Shown here: positions 48,943 through 58,102 of the stretch, in pieces
How the letters are laid out: the number at the start of each line of letters is the position of its first letter
How positions within the stretch are numbered: position 1 is the first letter of the stretch
From: Homoserinimonas sp.
Lineage (GTDB): Bacteria > Actinomycetota > Actinomycetes > Actinomycetales > Microbacteriaceae
DNA length: 64,000 nt
Assembly (NCBI GenBank): GCA_023957835.1
Contig: JAMLGP010000001.1
Coordinates: 1,171,575 to 1,235,574, forward strand
Reading direction: 5' to 3'
Position numbers and translations under genes: made by a program
Notes under the pieces: generated by a model
Databases searched by the model: none
What the model saw: only the letters and a program-made list of their open reading frames with translations
Told to the model about the DNA's origin: nothing

Positions 48943-50532
48943 GTGGCAAACGAAACCGATGTCTTCTCTACAGCTATGCGCGGCTACAACCGTGAAGAAG
49001 TAGATTCCGCCATTGAGAAGCTGAACCTTGAACTCGCCAAGATCTCGGGCGAACGCGCAGAGAGCGCCAAAGAGGTCAAACGGCTGAGCGCGATGGTTGA
49101 GGATCTCAAGGCAGAGCTCGAAGAAATAGGCAGCCCAACTTACAGCGGCCTCGGCAGAAGGCTTGAAAATGTTCTGCGGATGGCGGAGGAGCAGTCGACT
49201 CGCCTGATCAGTCAGGCGGATATTGACGCTGAAGCTCTGCGTTCGAACGTCCAGGCAGAGGTAGACAAGCTCAGAAGCGAAAGCGCCAGCGAAGCCGAAC
49301 AACTTCTCTCCGAGGCCAATGAGAAGGCCAGGGAATTGCTCTCCACAGCGAATACCCAGGCCGAGAAGACCCTTGGAGATGCCAGGGCACAGGCAAAGTC
49401 GCTGCTCAAGGAGGCGAGCATTGAAGCGAAGGCCGTAAAGGATGCCGCTGAAGCCGAGGCGGCAGAGTTGACGAGCACTGCCGCGAGGGAAGCTGAGGCC
49501 GCGAGATCCGAAGCGGAGAAGACGGCCAGTGAACTAAAAGCAACCGTTATCCGGGAGACGAGCGAGTCAAGAGAAGTAGCCGCGGAGCTGGCGCGCGCGA
49601 CTGAAAAGCATCGTGCCGAATTCGAGGCCGAATCGCAAAAGCAGTGGTCCGACCTGGCTCGCGAAGTCGAGCAACAGCGAACCGACATTGCCCGAGAGAT
49701 CGATGCAGCAAGGACCCAGCTCGCTGCCGAGATAGAGCAATCGAAGGCTCGGCACGAGGCTGAGATCGCTCAGGAAAGAGCCGAGTTCGAAAAGGAGCGT
49801 GACGCGGCTCAGGCGAAACTGAAACAGGACATGGCCAGTGCGCATTCAAAGCTCAGCCAGGAAACCAAGAGCGCCAGGGCAGAGCTTGAGCGAACCATCA
49901 AGGAGGCAAAGACTCTTTCCGAGTCTGAAATAGCAACCGCGAGAGCAGACCTCGAGCGTGAAGTCGAGCAACAGCGAACCGATCTTCAACGAGAGATTGA
50001 ACAGAAGCGTTCGGATTTTGAGAACGAGCAGGCCAAAATCAGGGCCGATCTGGCTTCGGAGGTAAGTCAGGCCCGATCAAGCCTTGAGCGGGCCATCACG
50101 GAGGGAAGGGCGGAGCTCGAACGGGAATTGGCCGAGAAGAGGAACGCGGCAGAACAGGACCAGCTAGCCCGACACAAGCTGGCGGTTGACCAAAACCGGC
50201 AGTATCTCGCAGAGTCCGGAACTCAATTGGCCGAAACGACGAAGCTGCTTGAGCAAAGACGATCAGAACTCGAAGAAGTAACTGCCGCAACCGAGGAAAA
50301 GAAGGCCGAGATTCATAGTTCTGCAGAGCGAATGGCGGCAAAGCTGATCAAGGACGCAGAGGCGAAGGCAAAAGCAATGATTGCCGAAGCAGAAGAGAGA
50401 ACTTCGAGACTCGTGTCTGAGGCAGAAGATCGCCTCGCCAAGATTAGAATCGAGCGCGAAGCGGTAGCTGGATACTTCAGCAACCTCCGCGCAGCCCTGG
50501 GCGACGCCGAAAAGGCGGCTTCCGAAGACTAA
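48943..50532 (+). CDS. Long coiled-coil protein with DivIVA-like N-terminus
   Basis: A 529-residue protein from GTG 48943 behind GGGGG; an open frame from 48775 would add 56 residues unlike the family. The first residues carry FSTAMRGYNREEVDSAIEKLN, a short DivIVA-like motif. An almost continuous, highly charged coiled coil then runs to the C-terminus, rich in Ala/Glu/Lys/Arg with repeats of REVEQQRTDIAREI and similar. Comparable proteins are the polarity and cytoskeleton factors FilP/Scy-like and Wag31 partners. A structural role at the cell pole is inferred. The AI-2E-type transporter follows after 16 bp. Confidence 0.75.
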   Translation: MANETDVFSTAMRGYNREEVDSAIEKLNLELAKISGERAESAKEVKRLSAMVEDLKAELEEIGSPTYSGLGRRLENVLRMAEEQSTRLISQADIDAEALRSNVQAEVDKLRSESASEAEQLLSEANEKARELLSTANTQAEKTLGDARAQAKSLLKEASIEAKAVKDAAEAEAAELTSTAAREAEAARSEAEKTASELKATVIRETSESREVAAELARATEKHRAEFEAESQKQWSDLAREVEQQRTDIAREIDAARTQLAAEIEQSKARHEAEIAQERAEFEKERDAAQAKLKQDMASAHSKLSQETKSARAELERTIKEAKTLSESEIATARADLEREVEQQRTDLQREIEQKRSDFENEQAKIRADLASEVSQARSSLERAITEGRAELERELAEKRNAAEQDQLARHKLAVDQNRQYLAESGTQLAETTKLLEQRRSELEEVTAATEEKKAEIHSSAERMAAKLIKDAEAKAKAMIAEAEERTSRLVSEAEDRLAKIRIEREAVAGYFSNLRAALGDAEKAASED

Positions 50533-50548
50533 ACCTCGAAAGGGCAAA

Positions 50549-51592
50549 GTGAAGATCCAGAATGCTTTCAGACTTGGCCTTTTCGGAGGTCTCGGAGTGC
50601 TCGTCGCTATCGGAATCGGGGCGGCTCTAGGCACCCTCGCAACGATAATCACCTATATCGGGGCGGCAATTTTCCTTGCGCTTGGACTCGATCCGGCTGT
50701 CTCCTGGCTCGAGAGGCATCGCTTCCCCAGATGGCTCGCGATCCTGGTCGTGGTGATCGCAGTTCTTTCAATCTTCACCGGCCTCGCCTTCGCGGTAGTC
50801 CCGGTGATAGTCGACCAGACTTCGAATCTGGTCGAGGGATTAACTCCGCTCATTCAATCCCTGCAGGATGCCAACTGGGTGGCAAATCTTCAACAGTCCC
50901 TTCCCGCGTATATCGATCTCGAGGCTCTAATCTCCGGTGCGCTCGAATTCGTGAAGAACAACCTCACCTCGATTGGCGGAGGAGTACTCCAGGTGGGTCT
51001 GGGAATTGCCAGTGGTGCATTCGGGATCATAATCGTGCTGATTCTCACGATCTACTTCATCGCCTCTCTGGCGAGCATGAAGCGGGGTCTCTACCAATTG
51101 GTTCCGGCGACTAAACGAGCAAGGTTCGCGGACATCGCGGAGCAGGTCAGCCAGTCTGTTGGACGCTACGTGGTTGGCCAGGTTTGCCTCGCCTTGATGA
51201 ACGGAATCCTGAGCTTCATTTACCTGACGATCGTTCAGGCGGAATACCCCGCCTTGTTTGCCTTTGTGGCATTCCTGTTTTCTCTGGTCCCACTGGTCGG
51301 CACCCTGTCCGGCAGCATCCTGATTACCTTGAGCTGCCTCATGTTCGACGGAGTTCCTACCGCTATTGCGGTCGGAATCTACTACGCGATCTACATGCAG
51401 CTTGAGGCTTATGTACTCAACCCGAACATTATGAACCGCGCAGTCAAGGTGCCTGGGGCGGTTGTTGTGATTGCGGCTCTCGCCGGTGGAACACTGCTCG
51501 GTATTCTCGGAGCGCTGATTGCGATTCCTGTGGCCGCCTCGGTGCTGATAATCATTAATCAGGTGGTGGTACCCAGACAGAACGAGCGCTGA
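50549..51592 (+). CDS. AI-2E family transporter (PerM-like)
   Basis: A 347-residue membrane protein with eight predicted helices, starting with GTG. The AI-2E exporter/PerM signs are the DPAVSWLERHRFPRWLAIL region in the N-terminal part and VPGAVVVIAALAGGTLLGILGALIAIPVAA near the end. Members export small molecules or act as sodium/proton antiporters; the name AI-2E is historical. It is directly downstream of the coiled-coil gene (16 bp) and may share its transcript. Confidence 0.9.
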   Translation: MKIQNAFRLGLFGGLGVLVAIGIGAALGTLATIITYIGAAIFLALGLDPAVSWLERHRFPRWLAILVVVIAVLSIFTGLAFAVVPVIVDQTSNLVEGLTPLIQSLQDANWVANLQQSLPAYIDLEALISGALEFVKNNLTSIGGGVLQVGLGIASGAFGIIIVLILTIYFIASLASMKRGLYQLVPATKRARFADIAEQVSQSVGRYVVGQVCLALMNGILSFIYLTIVQAEYPALFAFVAFLFSLVPLVGTLSGSILITLSCLMFDGVPTAIAVGIYYAIYMQLEAYVLNPNIMNRAVKVPGAVVVIAALAGGTLLGILGALIAIPVAASVLIIINQVVVPRQNER

Positions 51593-51595
51593 TAG

Positions 51596-52321
51596 TCAGC
51601 TCTCAGGGCTCGGATCCGGCCATTCGGTCGGCAGCGGAAGAGCCGCAGGGTTTACCTCCCGAACAATTTCGGTGAGAACCTGCCTGGTTTGGAACTCCCC
51701 TACCCAGAGGTGCTTTCCCTGCGGAATTTCGATTACCTTCGCCTCCGGAACGATCGCGAAGAGCTCTCTGGCCTCTGGTCCCCGCAGGTAATCGTCCAGC
51801 TCCGGTATGACAGCTACAAGTGATTTCCCACTCCCCGCCCAGCGCGCCAATTGCTCCTGACTGGTTCGCTTAAGCGGTGGCGAAAGCAGGATCGCGCCCG
51901 TGATTGGCTCGTCGATTCCCCAGTTGAGTGCAACCTCGGTGCCGAATGACCAGCCGAGCAGCCAGGGAGAATTCAAACCGCGGTCAAGACAGAACTCAAC
52001 TGCCGAATCCAGATCCTTTCCTTCGAGCACTCCGTCGCCAAAGCTGCCCTCTGAAGTGCCGCGAGGAGAACTCACTCCGCGAAAATTGAATCTGAGTACG
52101 GCCAGGCCCGCAAGAGCGGGAAGCCTCGCCGCAGCCTTCCTGATTATGTGGGAGTCCATGAACCCGCCGCCGGTGGGCAGTGGGTGAAGGCAAATCAGTG
52201 TGGCAATCGGCGCTCGATCGATTGGAAGCGCCAACTCCCCCACGAGCTTAAGCCCGTCGTCAGTGTGCAGCTCGATGTCTTCTCGAATTGCCGGCAATTC
52301 GATTCCGGATCGGATTTCCAA
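51596..52321 (-). CDS. Alpha/beta hydrolase
   Basis: A 241-residue hydrolase with the elbow LGWSFGTEVA (nucleophile Ser in GWSFG), an Asp in VIPELDDYLRG and a His in QGKHLWVGEF. The N-terminal oxyanion part is LICLHPLPTGGGFMDSHI. It resembles the KANL3/Tex30-like or YqjL-type small hydrolases. The substrate is unknown. Three bases separate it from the small zinc-site gene upstream, so the two are probably one operon. It is convergent with the AI-2E-type transporter. Confidence 0.85.
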   Translation of the reverse strand: MEIRSGIELPAIREDIELHTDDGLKLVGELALPIDRAPIATLICLHPLPTGGGFMDSHIIRKAAARLPALAGLAVLRFNFRGVSSPRGTSEGSFGDGVLEGKDLDSAVEFCLDRGLNSPWLLGWSFGTEVALNWGIDEPITGAILLSPPLKRTSQEQLARWAGSGKSLVAVIPELDDYLRGPEARELFAIVPEAKVIEIPQGKHLWVGEFQTRQVLTEIVREVNPAALPLPTEWPDPSPES

Positions 52322-52324
52322 GGC

Positions 52325-52633
52325 TCAGCTCACCCGCCAGCAATGCTCATGCCAATGTCTTCTTGACCGCAGATCTGACTCAGCGCCCATTATCCCGTCA
52401 TCCGGCCAAACCACAATGTGAGAAGTACCAGGTGGTATTTCAAGATTGCAGCCCGGGCAGCGGTACGTCTTCTGCGCATTCACCGCGGACATTGGTTGAA
52501 CGTTCCAATCCCGGCCGCCCTTCGACTCGACCCGTCTGCTTCCCAGCAACAATTGGCTCAAGTCGAACTCGCCACCAGAATCCTCCGTGTTCCTGCGGCC
52601 GCGATCTCGCTTAGACCGGTTAGAACGTGGCAT
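52325..52633 (-). CDS. Small protein with Cys/His metal-binding pattern
   Basis: A 102-residue protein. The N-terminus is basic and disordered (MPRSNRSKRDRGRRN). A compact end carries TYRCPGCNLEIPPGTSHIVV and RRHWHEHCWR, that is, CxxC plus HxxHC, a probable zinc site. Actinobacterial homologues are often annotated as ATP/GTP-binding protein without basis. It lies directly ahead of the alpha/beta hydrolase gene (3-bp gap). A nucleic-acid-related role is plausible, not shown. Confidence 0.65.
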   Translation of the reverse strand: MPRSNRSKRDRGRRNTEDSGGEFDLSQLLLGSRRVESKGGRDWNVQPMSAVNAQKTYRCPGCNLEIPPGTSHIVVWPDDGIMGAESDLRSRRHWHEHCWRVS

Positions 52634-52673
52634 GACTCCAGCCTATTCTGAGCGAGCTGCTGTCGGCTTCCGA

Positions 52674-53285
52674 TCAATACCAGTTGTGCTTCTGCGAATG
52701 CTGCCAGGCTCCACACGGATTGACATACCGGGCAGCAATATAGCCGAGTCCCCAAACAATCTGGGTGCGAGGATTCGTAGCCCAGTCCGGTCCCGCGGTG
52801 GCCATCTTGTCGCCCGGAAGAGCCTGCGGAATTCCGTAAGCTCCGCTGTAGGGGTTCATTGCGAAAACATTCCAGTGGGATTCCTTCTGCCAAAGCGCAA
52901 CCAGGCAATTGAACTGTTCCTGATCCCATCCTCGAGCCAGAACCAATTCATAGGCAATCGCCTGGGCGGTTCCAGGGTCCGGAAGTCCCGCTGCAGGAGC
53001 TATTGGCTTCCTGCTGACTCGGTAATTGTCCCTGACAGCTTCGATTTCGTACTTACCGTCGAGCGTCAGAACTTGAACTTCACCCGGAACAACCGAACTA
53101 GTGATTGTTTCGGCGAGTACAACCGATCGCTGGATCGGCGCTATCACGCTCACGAGCAGTATCGCGGCTGAGATGAAGAACGCGAGTCCTGGAAGCATTC
53201 CTCGAAAGCGGACGAACCTGAATTGAGGTTCCTCCACAGATGTGTTTGAGGCCCCCTCAGAGTCAATCCCCGAACTCCCGCTCAC
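52674..53285 (-). CDS. Exported lytic-transglycosylase/lysozyme-like protein
   Basis: A 203-residue protein with a signal-anchor helix (residues ~30-50) and a C-terminal goose-lysozyme/SLT-like domain from about residue 100. The catalytic Glu is in ALWQKESHWNVFA, followed by NPYSGAYGIPQALPGDKM, the usual substrate-groove block. It should cut peptidoglycan outside the membrane. The region between (VQVLTLDGKYEIEAVRDNYRVSRK) resembles a small G5-like or linker part. It lies downstream of the DivIVA-repeat gene on the same strand, fitting a cell-wall cluster. Confidence 0.85.
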   Translation of the reverse strand: MSGSSGIDSEGASNTSVEEPQFRFVRFRGMLPGLAFFISAAILLVSVIAPIQRSVVLAETITSSVVPGEVQVLTLDGKYEIEAVRDNYRVSRKPIAPAAGLPDPGTAQAIAYELVLARGWDQEQFNCLVALWQKESHWNVFAMNPYSGAYGIPQALPGDKMATAGPDWATNPRTQIVWGLGYIAARYVNPCGAWQHSQKHNWY

Positions 53286-53333
53286 AGTGACTGGATTGTA
53301 ACCGGGAATGCTGAATAGAAGGCGACCCCACGC

Positions 53334-53885
53334 TCAGCTGACCGCGAGAACGACTTCGACCACCGCATCCAGAAAAAGGTCCACCTGAGCTTCCTGATAG
53401 CCGCCTTTTCTCGGTCGGAAGGCAACGGTTCTGATTTCCTCGACGCTGATCTTCTCGCCTTGACGAAAATACCGATTCAGCCGATCGCAGAAGGCATCCA
53501 CCTGCTTGCGGTCATAACCGGTTGAGAGAAAGCTCACTTTGCGAAAACGCCGACCGATCTTTCGGTCCAGCCGTCCAATAATTTCTCTGGCTTTGCCTCT
53601 CGCGGAATTGAACCAGGCCTGATCACCCATTTGCGCTCTGACCTGATCTCTTTCCCTGTTCGCAAAAGCGTCCTCAAGTCGCTCAAGCGCCGCATCCACA
53701 TGCACTGGGGAGTAGCCGCCTTTTTGCATTGAGAATGAAGTAGTCCGGATACCGCTTGCGTTCAGTCCCGATACGGTTCCGGGCGCTGCGTTGTATGCGG
53801 TGCGTGCCAGTTCAAGGAACTCCTCAACCTGATCCACGTTGTAACCGGGTCTGGACCTGCGAAGTCTGGGGAAGGTGGAACTCAC
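53334..53885 (-). CDS. Protein with four DivIVA-like repeats
   Basis: A 183-residue protein built of four short units, each with a GY-x4-VD/E motif followed by a helix. The units are GYNVDQVEEFLELA (~14), GYSPVHVDAALERL (~57), GYDRKQVDAFCDRL (~123) and GYQEAQVDLFLDAV (~162). This is the membrane-binding N-terminal motif of DivIVA/Wag31, here repeated without the long coiled coil. It follows cdsA on the same strand, 40 bp on. A role in polar or septal localisation is inferred. Confidence 0.8.
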   Translation of the reverse strand: MSSTFPRLRRSRPGYNVDQVEEFLELARTAYNAAPGTVSGLNASGIRTTSFSMQKGGYSPVHVDAALERLEDAFANRERDQVRAQMGDQAWFNSARGKAREIIGRLDRKIGRRFRKVSFLSTGYDRKQVDAFCDRLNRYFRQGEKISVEEIRTVAFRPRKGGYQEAQVDLFLDAVVEVVLAVS

Positions 53886-53925
53886 CCGTCTATTCTGCCC
53901 TAACGATGCCGAGACAAAGCTGAAC

Positions 53926-54945
53926 TCAACTGAATACTAAGAACAGCAAGTAAGCAGCAGCCGAACTCAGAACTATGGAATCCATCCGATCGAGGAATCC
54001 GCCATGACCTGGCAACCAGCTGCTGATGTCCTTAATTCCCAAATCCCGTTTGAGCATCGATTCAGCAAGGTCGCCGATGGTTGCAGTAAATACGATTACC
54101 GCGCCGAAAATGAACCCGAACCACCATGGCATTTTGATCATGAAAACCGAAAGCAGTATTCCGGCTATGAAGGCAGCGGCAACCGATCCTGCGAAACCTT
54201 CCCAGGTCTTCTTGGGACTGATTTTCGGCACCATCGGGTGTCTGCCCAGAGTCAGTCCGGTCGCATAGGCACCGGTATCAACCGAGATCACCAGAATCAG
54301 ATAGGCCAGTGTCCACCATTGCCCGCCGTCTTTGGCAGTCAGCAGCACGGAGTAGCTGGCAAGGAACGCGATATAAATCTGGATGAAGGAGCTCGCTGCC
54401 AGGTCCAGCCAGACTTCGGACGGGGCCGCCCTTAGCTTCGGGTTAATGAGTTCTGCGAGCCGCCAGATCACGACGAGGCCGACTCCGGCGATTGACACCC
54501 ACCAGTGGCCGAAATCGCCCAGATAGAAGGCGGCGGGGACCGTGGCGAGAGCGGCAATGGCCAACGGCAGTCGAGGCACTCTGCGGCCTGAAGACCTAAG
54601 CGCCCAGGCCAGTTCAATTACCGTGAAGAAGACCACGAAGGCCGCGAACGCCATGAACAGCTCTTTGATGACTATGAGACTGAAAAGCATGGCGAAGCCG
54701 AGAGCCAGACCGATGATTATCGCAAGCGGAAGATTGCGTCCGGTCTTCGCCTCAATTACCTCGGTAGCGTGCTCAAGCTGTTCTCTCGTGGCCTTGACCT
54801 GAGCCTCAAGGTCTGCCCGTCTGGCCTTTACCTGAGCAGAGAGCTCCGCTCTGGTAGATTCGGCGGTCGCCTCAATTTTGGCTCGCCTCAAGCGCCATCT
54901 CTTCCTGGCATCGCTCAGGGATTCTTGGTCGGAATCATCGGTCAT
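53926..54945 (-). CDS. cdsA: Phosphatidate cytidylyltransferase
   Basis: Makes CDP-diacylglycerol from phosphatidic acid and CTP in the membrane, the precursor of phospholipids. It is 339 residues with the CDS signature near the C-terminus: KRDLGIKDISSWLPGHGGFLDRMDS. Eight hydrophobic helices precede it. An N-terminal ~65-residue charged coiled coil (EATAESTRAELSAQVKARRA) is not found in shorter homologues. The ATG directly abuts the frr stop (TGAATG), so the two are translationally linked. Confidence 0.95.
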   Translation of the reverse strand: MTDDSDQESLSDARKRWRLRRAKIEATAESTRAELSAQVKARRADLEAQVKATREQLEHATEVIEAKTGRNLPLAIIIGLALGFAMLFSLIVIKELFMAFAAFVVFFTVIELAWALRSSGRRVPRLPLAIAALATVPAAFYLGDFGHWWVSIAGVGLVVIWRLAELINPKLRAAPSEVWLDLAASSFIQIYIAFLASYSVLLTAKDGGQWWTLAYLILVISVDTGAYATGLTLGRHPMVPKISPKKTWEGFAGSVAAAFIAGILLSVFMIKMPWWFGFIFGAVIVFTATIGDLAESMLKRDLGIKDISSWLPGHGGFLDRMDSIVLSSAAAYLLFLVFS

Positions 54946-55500
54946 TCAGACCTCAAGAAGCTCGGCTTCCTTTTTGTGCAGCGCTTCTTCGATTGCGTCT
55001 ACCTGAGACTTGGTGATCGCCTCAAGTTCTTTGCCAGCTCTGGCAACCTCGTCTTCGCCGACTTCGGATTCGAGGGCGTCCAGCTCGTCCTTGGCTTTGC
55101 GGCGGATGTTTCGAATTGCAACCTTTGCATCTTCGCCTTTTGCTCGGACGATCTTCACGAATTCCTTGCGGCGTTCTTCGGTAAGTTCCGGCAGGGTCGC
55201 GCGAATAACGTTGCCGTCGTTGCCGACATTCGCTCCAAGGTTCGGGGCATTGACTATAGCCTTTTCGATCTCCTTAAGCGCGCTCTTGTCGTAGGGAGTG
55301 ATCACGAGAGTGCGGGCGTCCGCATTTTGCAGTCCGGCCAGTTGCGCCAGTGGAGTCGGCGAACCGTAGTAGTCGACCAGAATCTTCTGGAAAAGAGCAG
55401 GGTTTGCCCTGCCGGTGCGTACTCCGCTGAAGTCTTCCTTGGCGACTTCAAGCGCCTTGTGCATCCGGTCTCTGGCATCATCGAGTACGTCGCTGATCAC
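54946..55500 (-). CDS. frr: Ribosome recycling factor
   Basis: Splits the post-termination ribosome together with EF-G. It is 184 residues starting at GTG 55500, which has AAGGAG upstream; the frame is open to 55524, but the family begins at this place. The long coiled coil (residues ~1-30 and ~105-184) carries the conserved [19 protein letters not shown] and [14 protein letters not shown] blocks. The stop codon touches the cdsA start. An EamA-type transporter gene sits between it and pyrH, where frr usually follows directly. Confidence 0.97.
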   Translation of the reverse strand: MISDVLDDARDRMHKALEVAKEDFSGVRTGRANPALFQKILVDYYGSPTPLAQLAGLQNADARTLVITPYDKSALKEIEKAIVNAPNLGANVGNDGNVIRATLPELTEERRKEFVKIVRAKGEDAKVAIRNIRRKAKDELDALESEVGEDEVARAGKELEAITKSQVDAIEEALHKKEAELLEV

Positions 55501-55533
55501 ATCCACTCCTTCGCGTCTGCCCAAGTTTATCCG

Positions 55534-56391
55534 CTAACCCGCCGCGAGCAGCACGATCCCGGCGAGGACGACCACTGCGCCGATGAGTCGCCGAACCGGA
55601 TTGGCTTCACGGAACATTAGCCAGCCGGCCAGGCTCACCAGAATTACGCTGACTTCTCTGGCCGGTGCAACGATCGAAACCGGGGCGAACTGGAAGGCGG
55701 CGAGGATGAGAATGTACGCCCCGGGTGCAAGTACGCCAAGTAATAAAGTGGCCAGCCAGTGGCGCTTTCCGACCGAAACGAGCCTTGCTGGGGAACGCAG
55801 CGCTATGGGGGCAAGCAGCAGGAACTGGAACACAACGCTGCCCCAATAGAATCCGACCGGAGGCATCTCGGAGTGGGTGACCGCGGAGCCGTCCCAAAGC
55901 GTGTAAATCGCGATGATCACACCGATCAGCAACCCGTAGTAGATGCCTGCGCGATTGCTTTGGCCCCCGGATGGTTTCCCCAGCCCGGTCACTACCACTC
56001 CGGCGATGACAAGTCCGGCCCCAATCAGGGAAACCGCTCCAGGCCGCTCTCCGAACAGAATGATCGCAAAAACTACGGTGAGTAGGGGGCCGGTGCCTCT
56101 GGCCAGTGGATAGACGATCGAGACATCGCCCTTCCGGTAGCCGCGCTGCAGGAGCAGGAAGTAGACGATTTGCAGGGCACCGCTCACAGCAGCCAGGAGC
56201 ATCCAGTGCCAGAGATCGACGCCGGATTCAGCGAGCGACCATATGCCGAAAGGCGCATAGACCGCTGTTCCAACGATGAAACTGAGCCAGAGCATGCTCG
56301 GACCGCTGGTTCGCGCTCGCTTGATCGCGATATTCCAGGTCGCGTGCGCGACCGCGGCAAGGGCAATCAGCCCGATAACCAGAGCTGACAT
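55534..56391 (-). CDS. EamA (DMT) family transporter
   Basis: A 285-residue membrane protein with ten helices in two EamA repeats (~1-135 and ~145-285). Typical sequences are VYPLARGTGPLLTVVFAIILFGERPG in the first half and SIVAPAREVSVILVSLAGWLMF in the second. These exporters move amino acids or other metabolites. The gene starts 5 bp after the pyrH stop and ends 33 bp before frr. It therefore sits inside a very conserved operon, and its presence there is unusual. Confidence 0.9.
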   Translation of the reverse strand: MSALVIGLIALAAVAHATWNIAIKRARTSGPSMLWLSFIVGTAVYAPFGIWSLAESGVDLWHWMLLAAVSGALQIVYFLLLQRGYRKGDVSIVYPLARGTGPLLTVVFAIILFGERPGAVSLIGAGLVIAGVVVTGLGKPSGGQSNRAGIYYGLLIGVIIAIYTLWDGSAVTHSEMPPVGFYWGSVVFQFLLLAPIALRSPARLVSVGKRHWLATLLLGVLAPGAYILILAAFQFAPVSIVAPAREVSVILVSLAGWLMFREANPVRRLIGAVVVLAGIVLLAAG

Positions 56392-56396
56392 CGCGG

Positions 56397-57107
56397 TTAG
56401 TTGCTGACTGTGGTTCCGATGGATTCGCCGCGAATAGCTTTGGTGATGTTGCCTGCGGGGGTCATCCCGAAAACAACCATCGGCATCGCGTTGTCCATGC
56501 AGAGGCTGAAAGCGGTCGAATCGACCACCTTGAGTCCCTGAACCAGCGCCTCCTGATAGGTCACGTGATCAAGCTTGGATGCCTTGGCATTTTTTCTCGG
56601 GTCGCCGTCGTAGACTCCGTCAACTCCGTTCTTGGCAACCAGTACGACATCCGCTCCGATTTCCAAAGCACGCTGGGCGGCGACGGTATCGGTCGAAAAG
56701 TAGGGCAACCCGGCTCCGGCTCCGAAAATGACGACCCTGCCCTTTTCAAGATGGCGCTCTGCCCGCCTGGGGATGTAGGGCTCGGCAACCTGAGTCATCG
56801 AAATCGCCGACTGAACTCTGGTTTCGGCTCCGGCCTGCTCAAGAAAGTCCTGCAGGGCCAGTGCGTTCATGACCGTTCCGAGCATTCCCATGTAGTCGGC
56901 TCGGCCGCGGTCCATTCCACGCTGCGAAAGCTCTGCACCCCGGAAGAAGTTGCCGCCGCCGACGACAATCGCTACCTGAACTTCAGGGGCGGCCGCGATT
57001 TCCTTGGCGATTCCGCTGATAACATCCGGATTCACCCCGAGCGAACCCGCTCCGAATGCCTCTCCGGAGAGCTTGAGGAGTACTCGACGTGCACGCTTAT
57101 CGGTCAT
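56397..57107 (-). CDS. pyrH: UMP kinase
   Basis: Phosphorylates UMP to UDP. It is 236 residues of the bacterial amino-acid-kinase fold. Its blocks are [44 protein letters not shown], and [18 protein letters not shown] with [14 protein letters not shown]. The length and motifs are normal. It stands between tsf (74 bp upstream) and the EamA gene. Confidence 0.97.
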   Translation of the reverse strand: MTDKRARRVLLKLSGEAFGAGSLGVNPDVISGIAKEIAAAPEVQVAIVVGGGNFFRGAELSQRGMDRGRADYMGMLGTVMNALALQDFLEQAGAETRVQSAISMTQVAEPYIPRRAERHLEKGRVVIFGAGAGLPYFSTDTVAAQRALEIGADVVLVAKNGVDGVYDGDPRKNAKASKLDHVTYQEALVQGLKVVDSTAFSLCMDNAMPMVVFGMTPAGNITKAIRGESIGTTVSN

Positions 57108-57181
57108 CGATTTTCTCCATTTGGTCGGAGTCTCGGCAGCTTGAGGTGTCGGAACTCGTCCGACACCCTTGCCATTGAATG

Positions 57182-58009
57182 CTACGCGCCAACCTTGAAC
57201 CGGGCGAACCCGGTGACAGTCAGTCCGGCATCTGCCAAAACCTGCATGATTGTGAGCTTGTTGTCCTTAGCGTAATCCTGCTCCAGGAGAGCAATCTGCT
57301 TGAAGAAACCGCCGAGGCGACCTTCCACAATCTTCGGAAGGGCGGCATCGGGCTTTCCTTCGTTGCGGGAGATCTCCATTACGATTTCGCGCTCACGCTC
57401 AACCTGCTCTGCGGGAACGTCTTCGCGGCTCAGGTACTGCGGGTCGGCAAAGGCGATGTGCTGGGCAACGCTGCGCGCGGTGTCCGCGTCGGTGCCGGAG
57501 TATCCGAGCACGACACCCACCTGAGGAGGCAGATCCTTGCTCGTCTTGTGCAGGTAGATCGAGAACTTCTCGGCATCCACCGAGACAACCCGGCGCAATT
57601 CGACCTTCTCGCCCAGCACTGCCGAGTCCTCCTCGATCAACTGGGCGACGGTACGTGAGCCAGCCTGGGCCGCGAGCGCCTCTTCGACCGAACCGGCCCT
57701 GACGGCTGCTGCAGCGTCAAGAACCGCCTGTGCGAGATTCACGAACTTCTCGCTCTTGGCAACGAAGTCGGTCTCACAGTCGAGTTCGATCATGGTCGCG
57801 GTTGAACCATTTTCTACCGCGGCCACCAGTCCCTCGCTCGTAGAGCGGTCTGAGCGCTTTGCGTTGTTCTTCGCACCCTTGAGGCGCAGAATCTCGACGG
57901 CCTTTTCCATGTCGCCGTCTGCTTCAACCAGTGCGTTCTTGCTGTCGAGCATTCCCGTGCCCAGGCGATCACGCAGCGCCTTTACGTCTGCGGCGGTGAA
58001 GTTTGCCAT
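57182..58009 (-). CDS. tsf: Elongation factor Ts
   Basis: Recharges EF-Tu with GTP. It is 275 residues. The N-terminal UBA-like part has [34 protein letters not shown], and the signature [15 protein letters not shown] is intact. A dimerisation part follows, ending [14 protein letters not shown]. It is downstream of rpsB (93 bp) and upstream of pyrH in the classic order. Confidence 0.97.
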   Translation of the reverse strand: MANFTAADVKALRDRLGTGMLDSKNALVEADGDMEKAVEILRLKGAKNNAKRSDRSTSEGLVAAVENGSTATMIELDCETDFVAKSEKFVNLAQAVLDAAAAVRAGSVEEALAAQAGSRTVAQLIEEDSAVLGEKVELRRVVSVDAEKFSIYLHKTSKDLPPQVGVVLGYSGTDADTARSVAQHIAFADPQYLSREDVPAEQVEREREIVMEISRNEGKPDAALPKIVEGRLGGFFKQIALLEQDYAKDNKLTIMQVLADAGLTVTGFARFKVGA

Positions 58010-58102
58010 CTTTGTTTCCTTTGGTCTTTGTTGGTTTCGAATCTGTATTTGCGAATCCGGAGCGGATCAATCGCCGGGCCGCAATGAAGCGGCCAGATTG
58101 GC

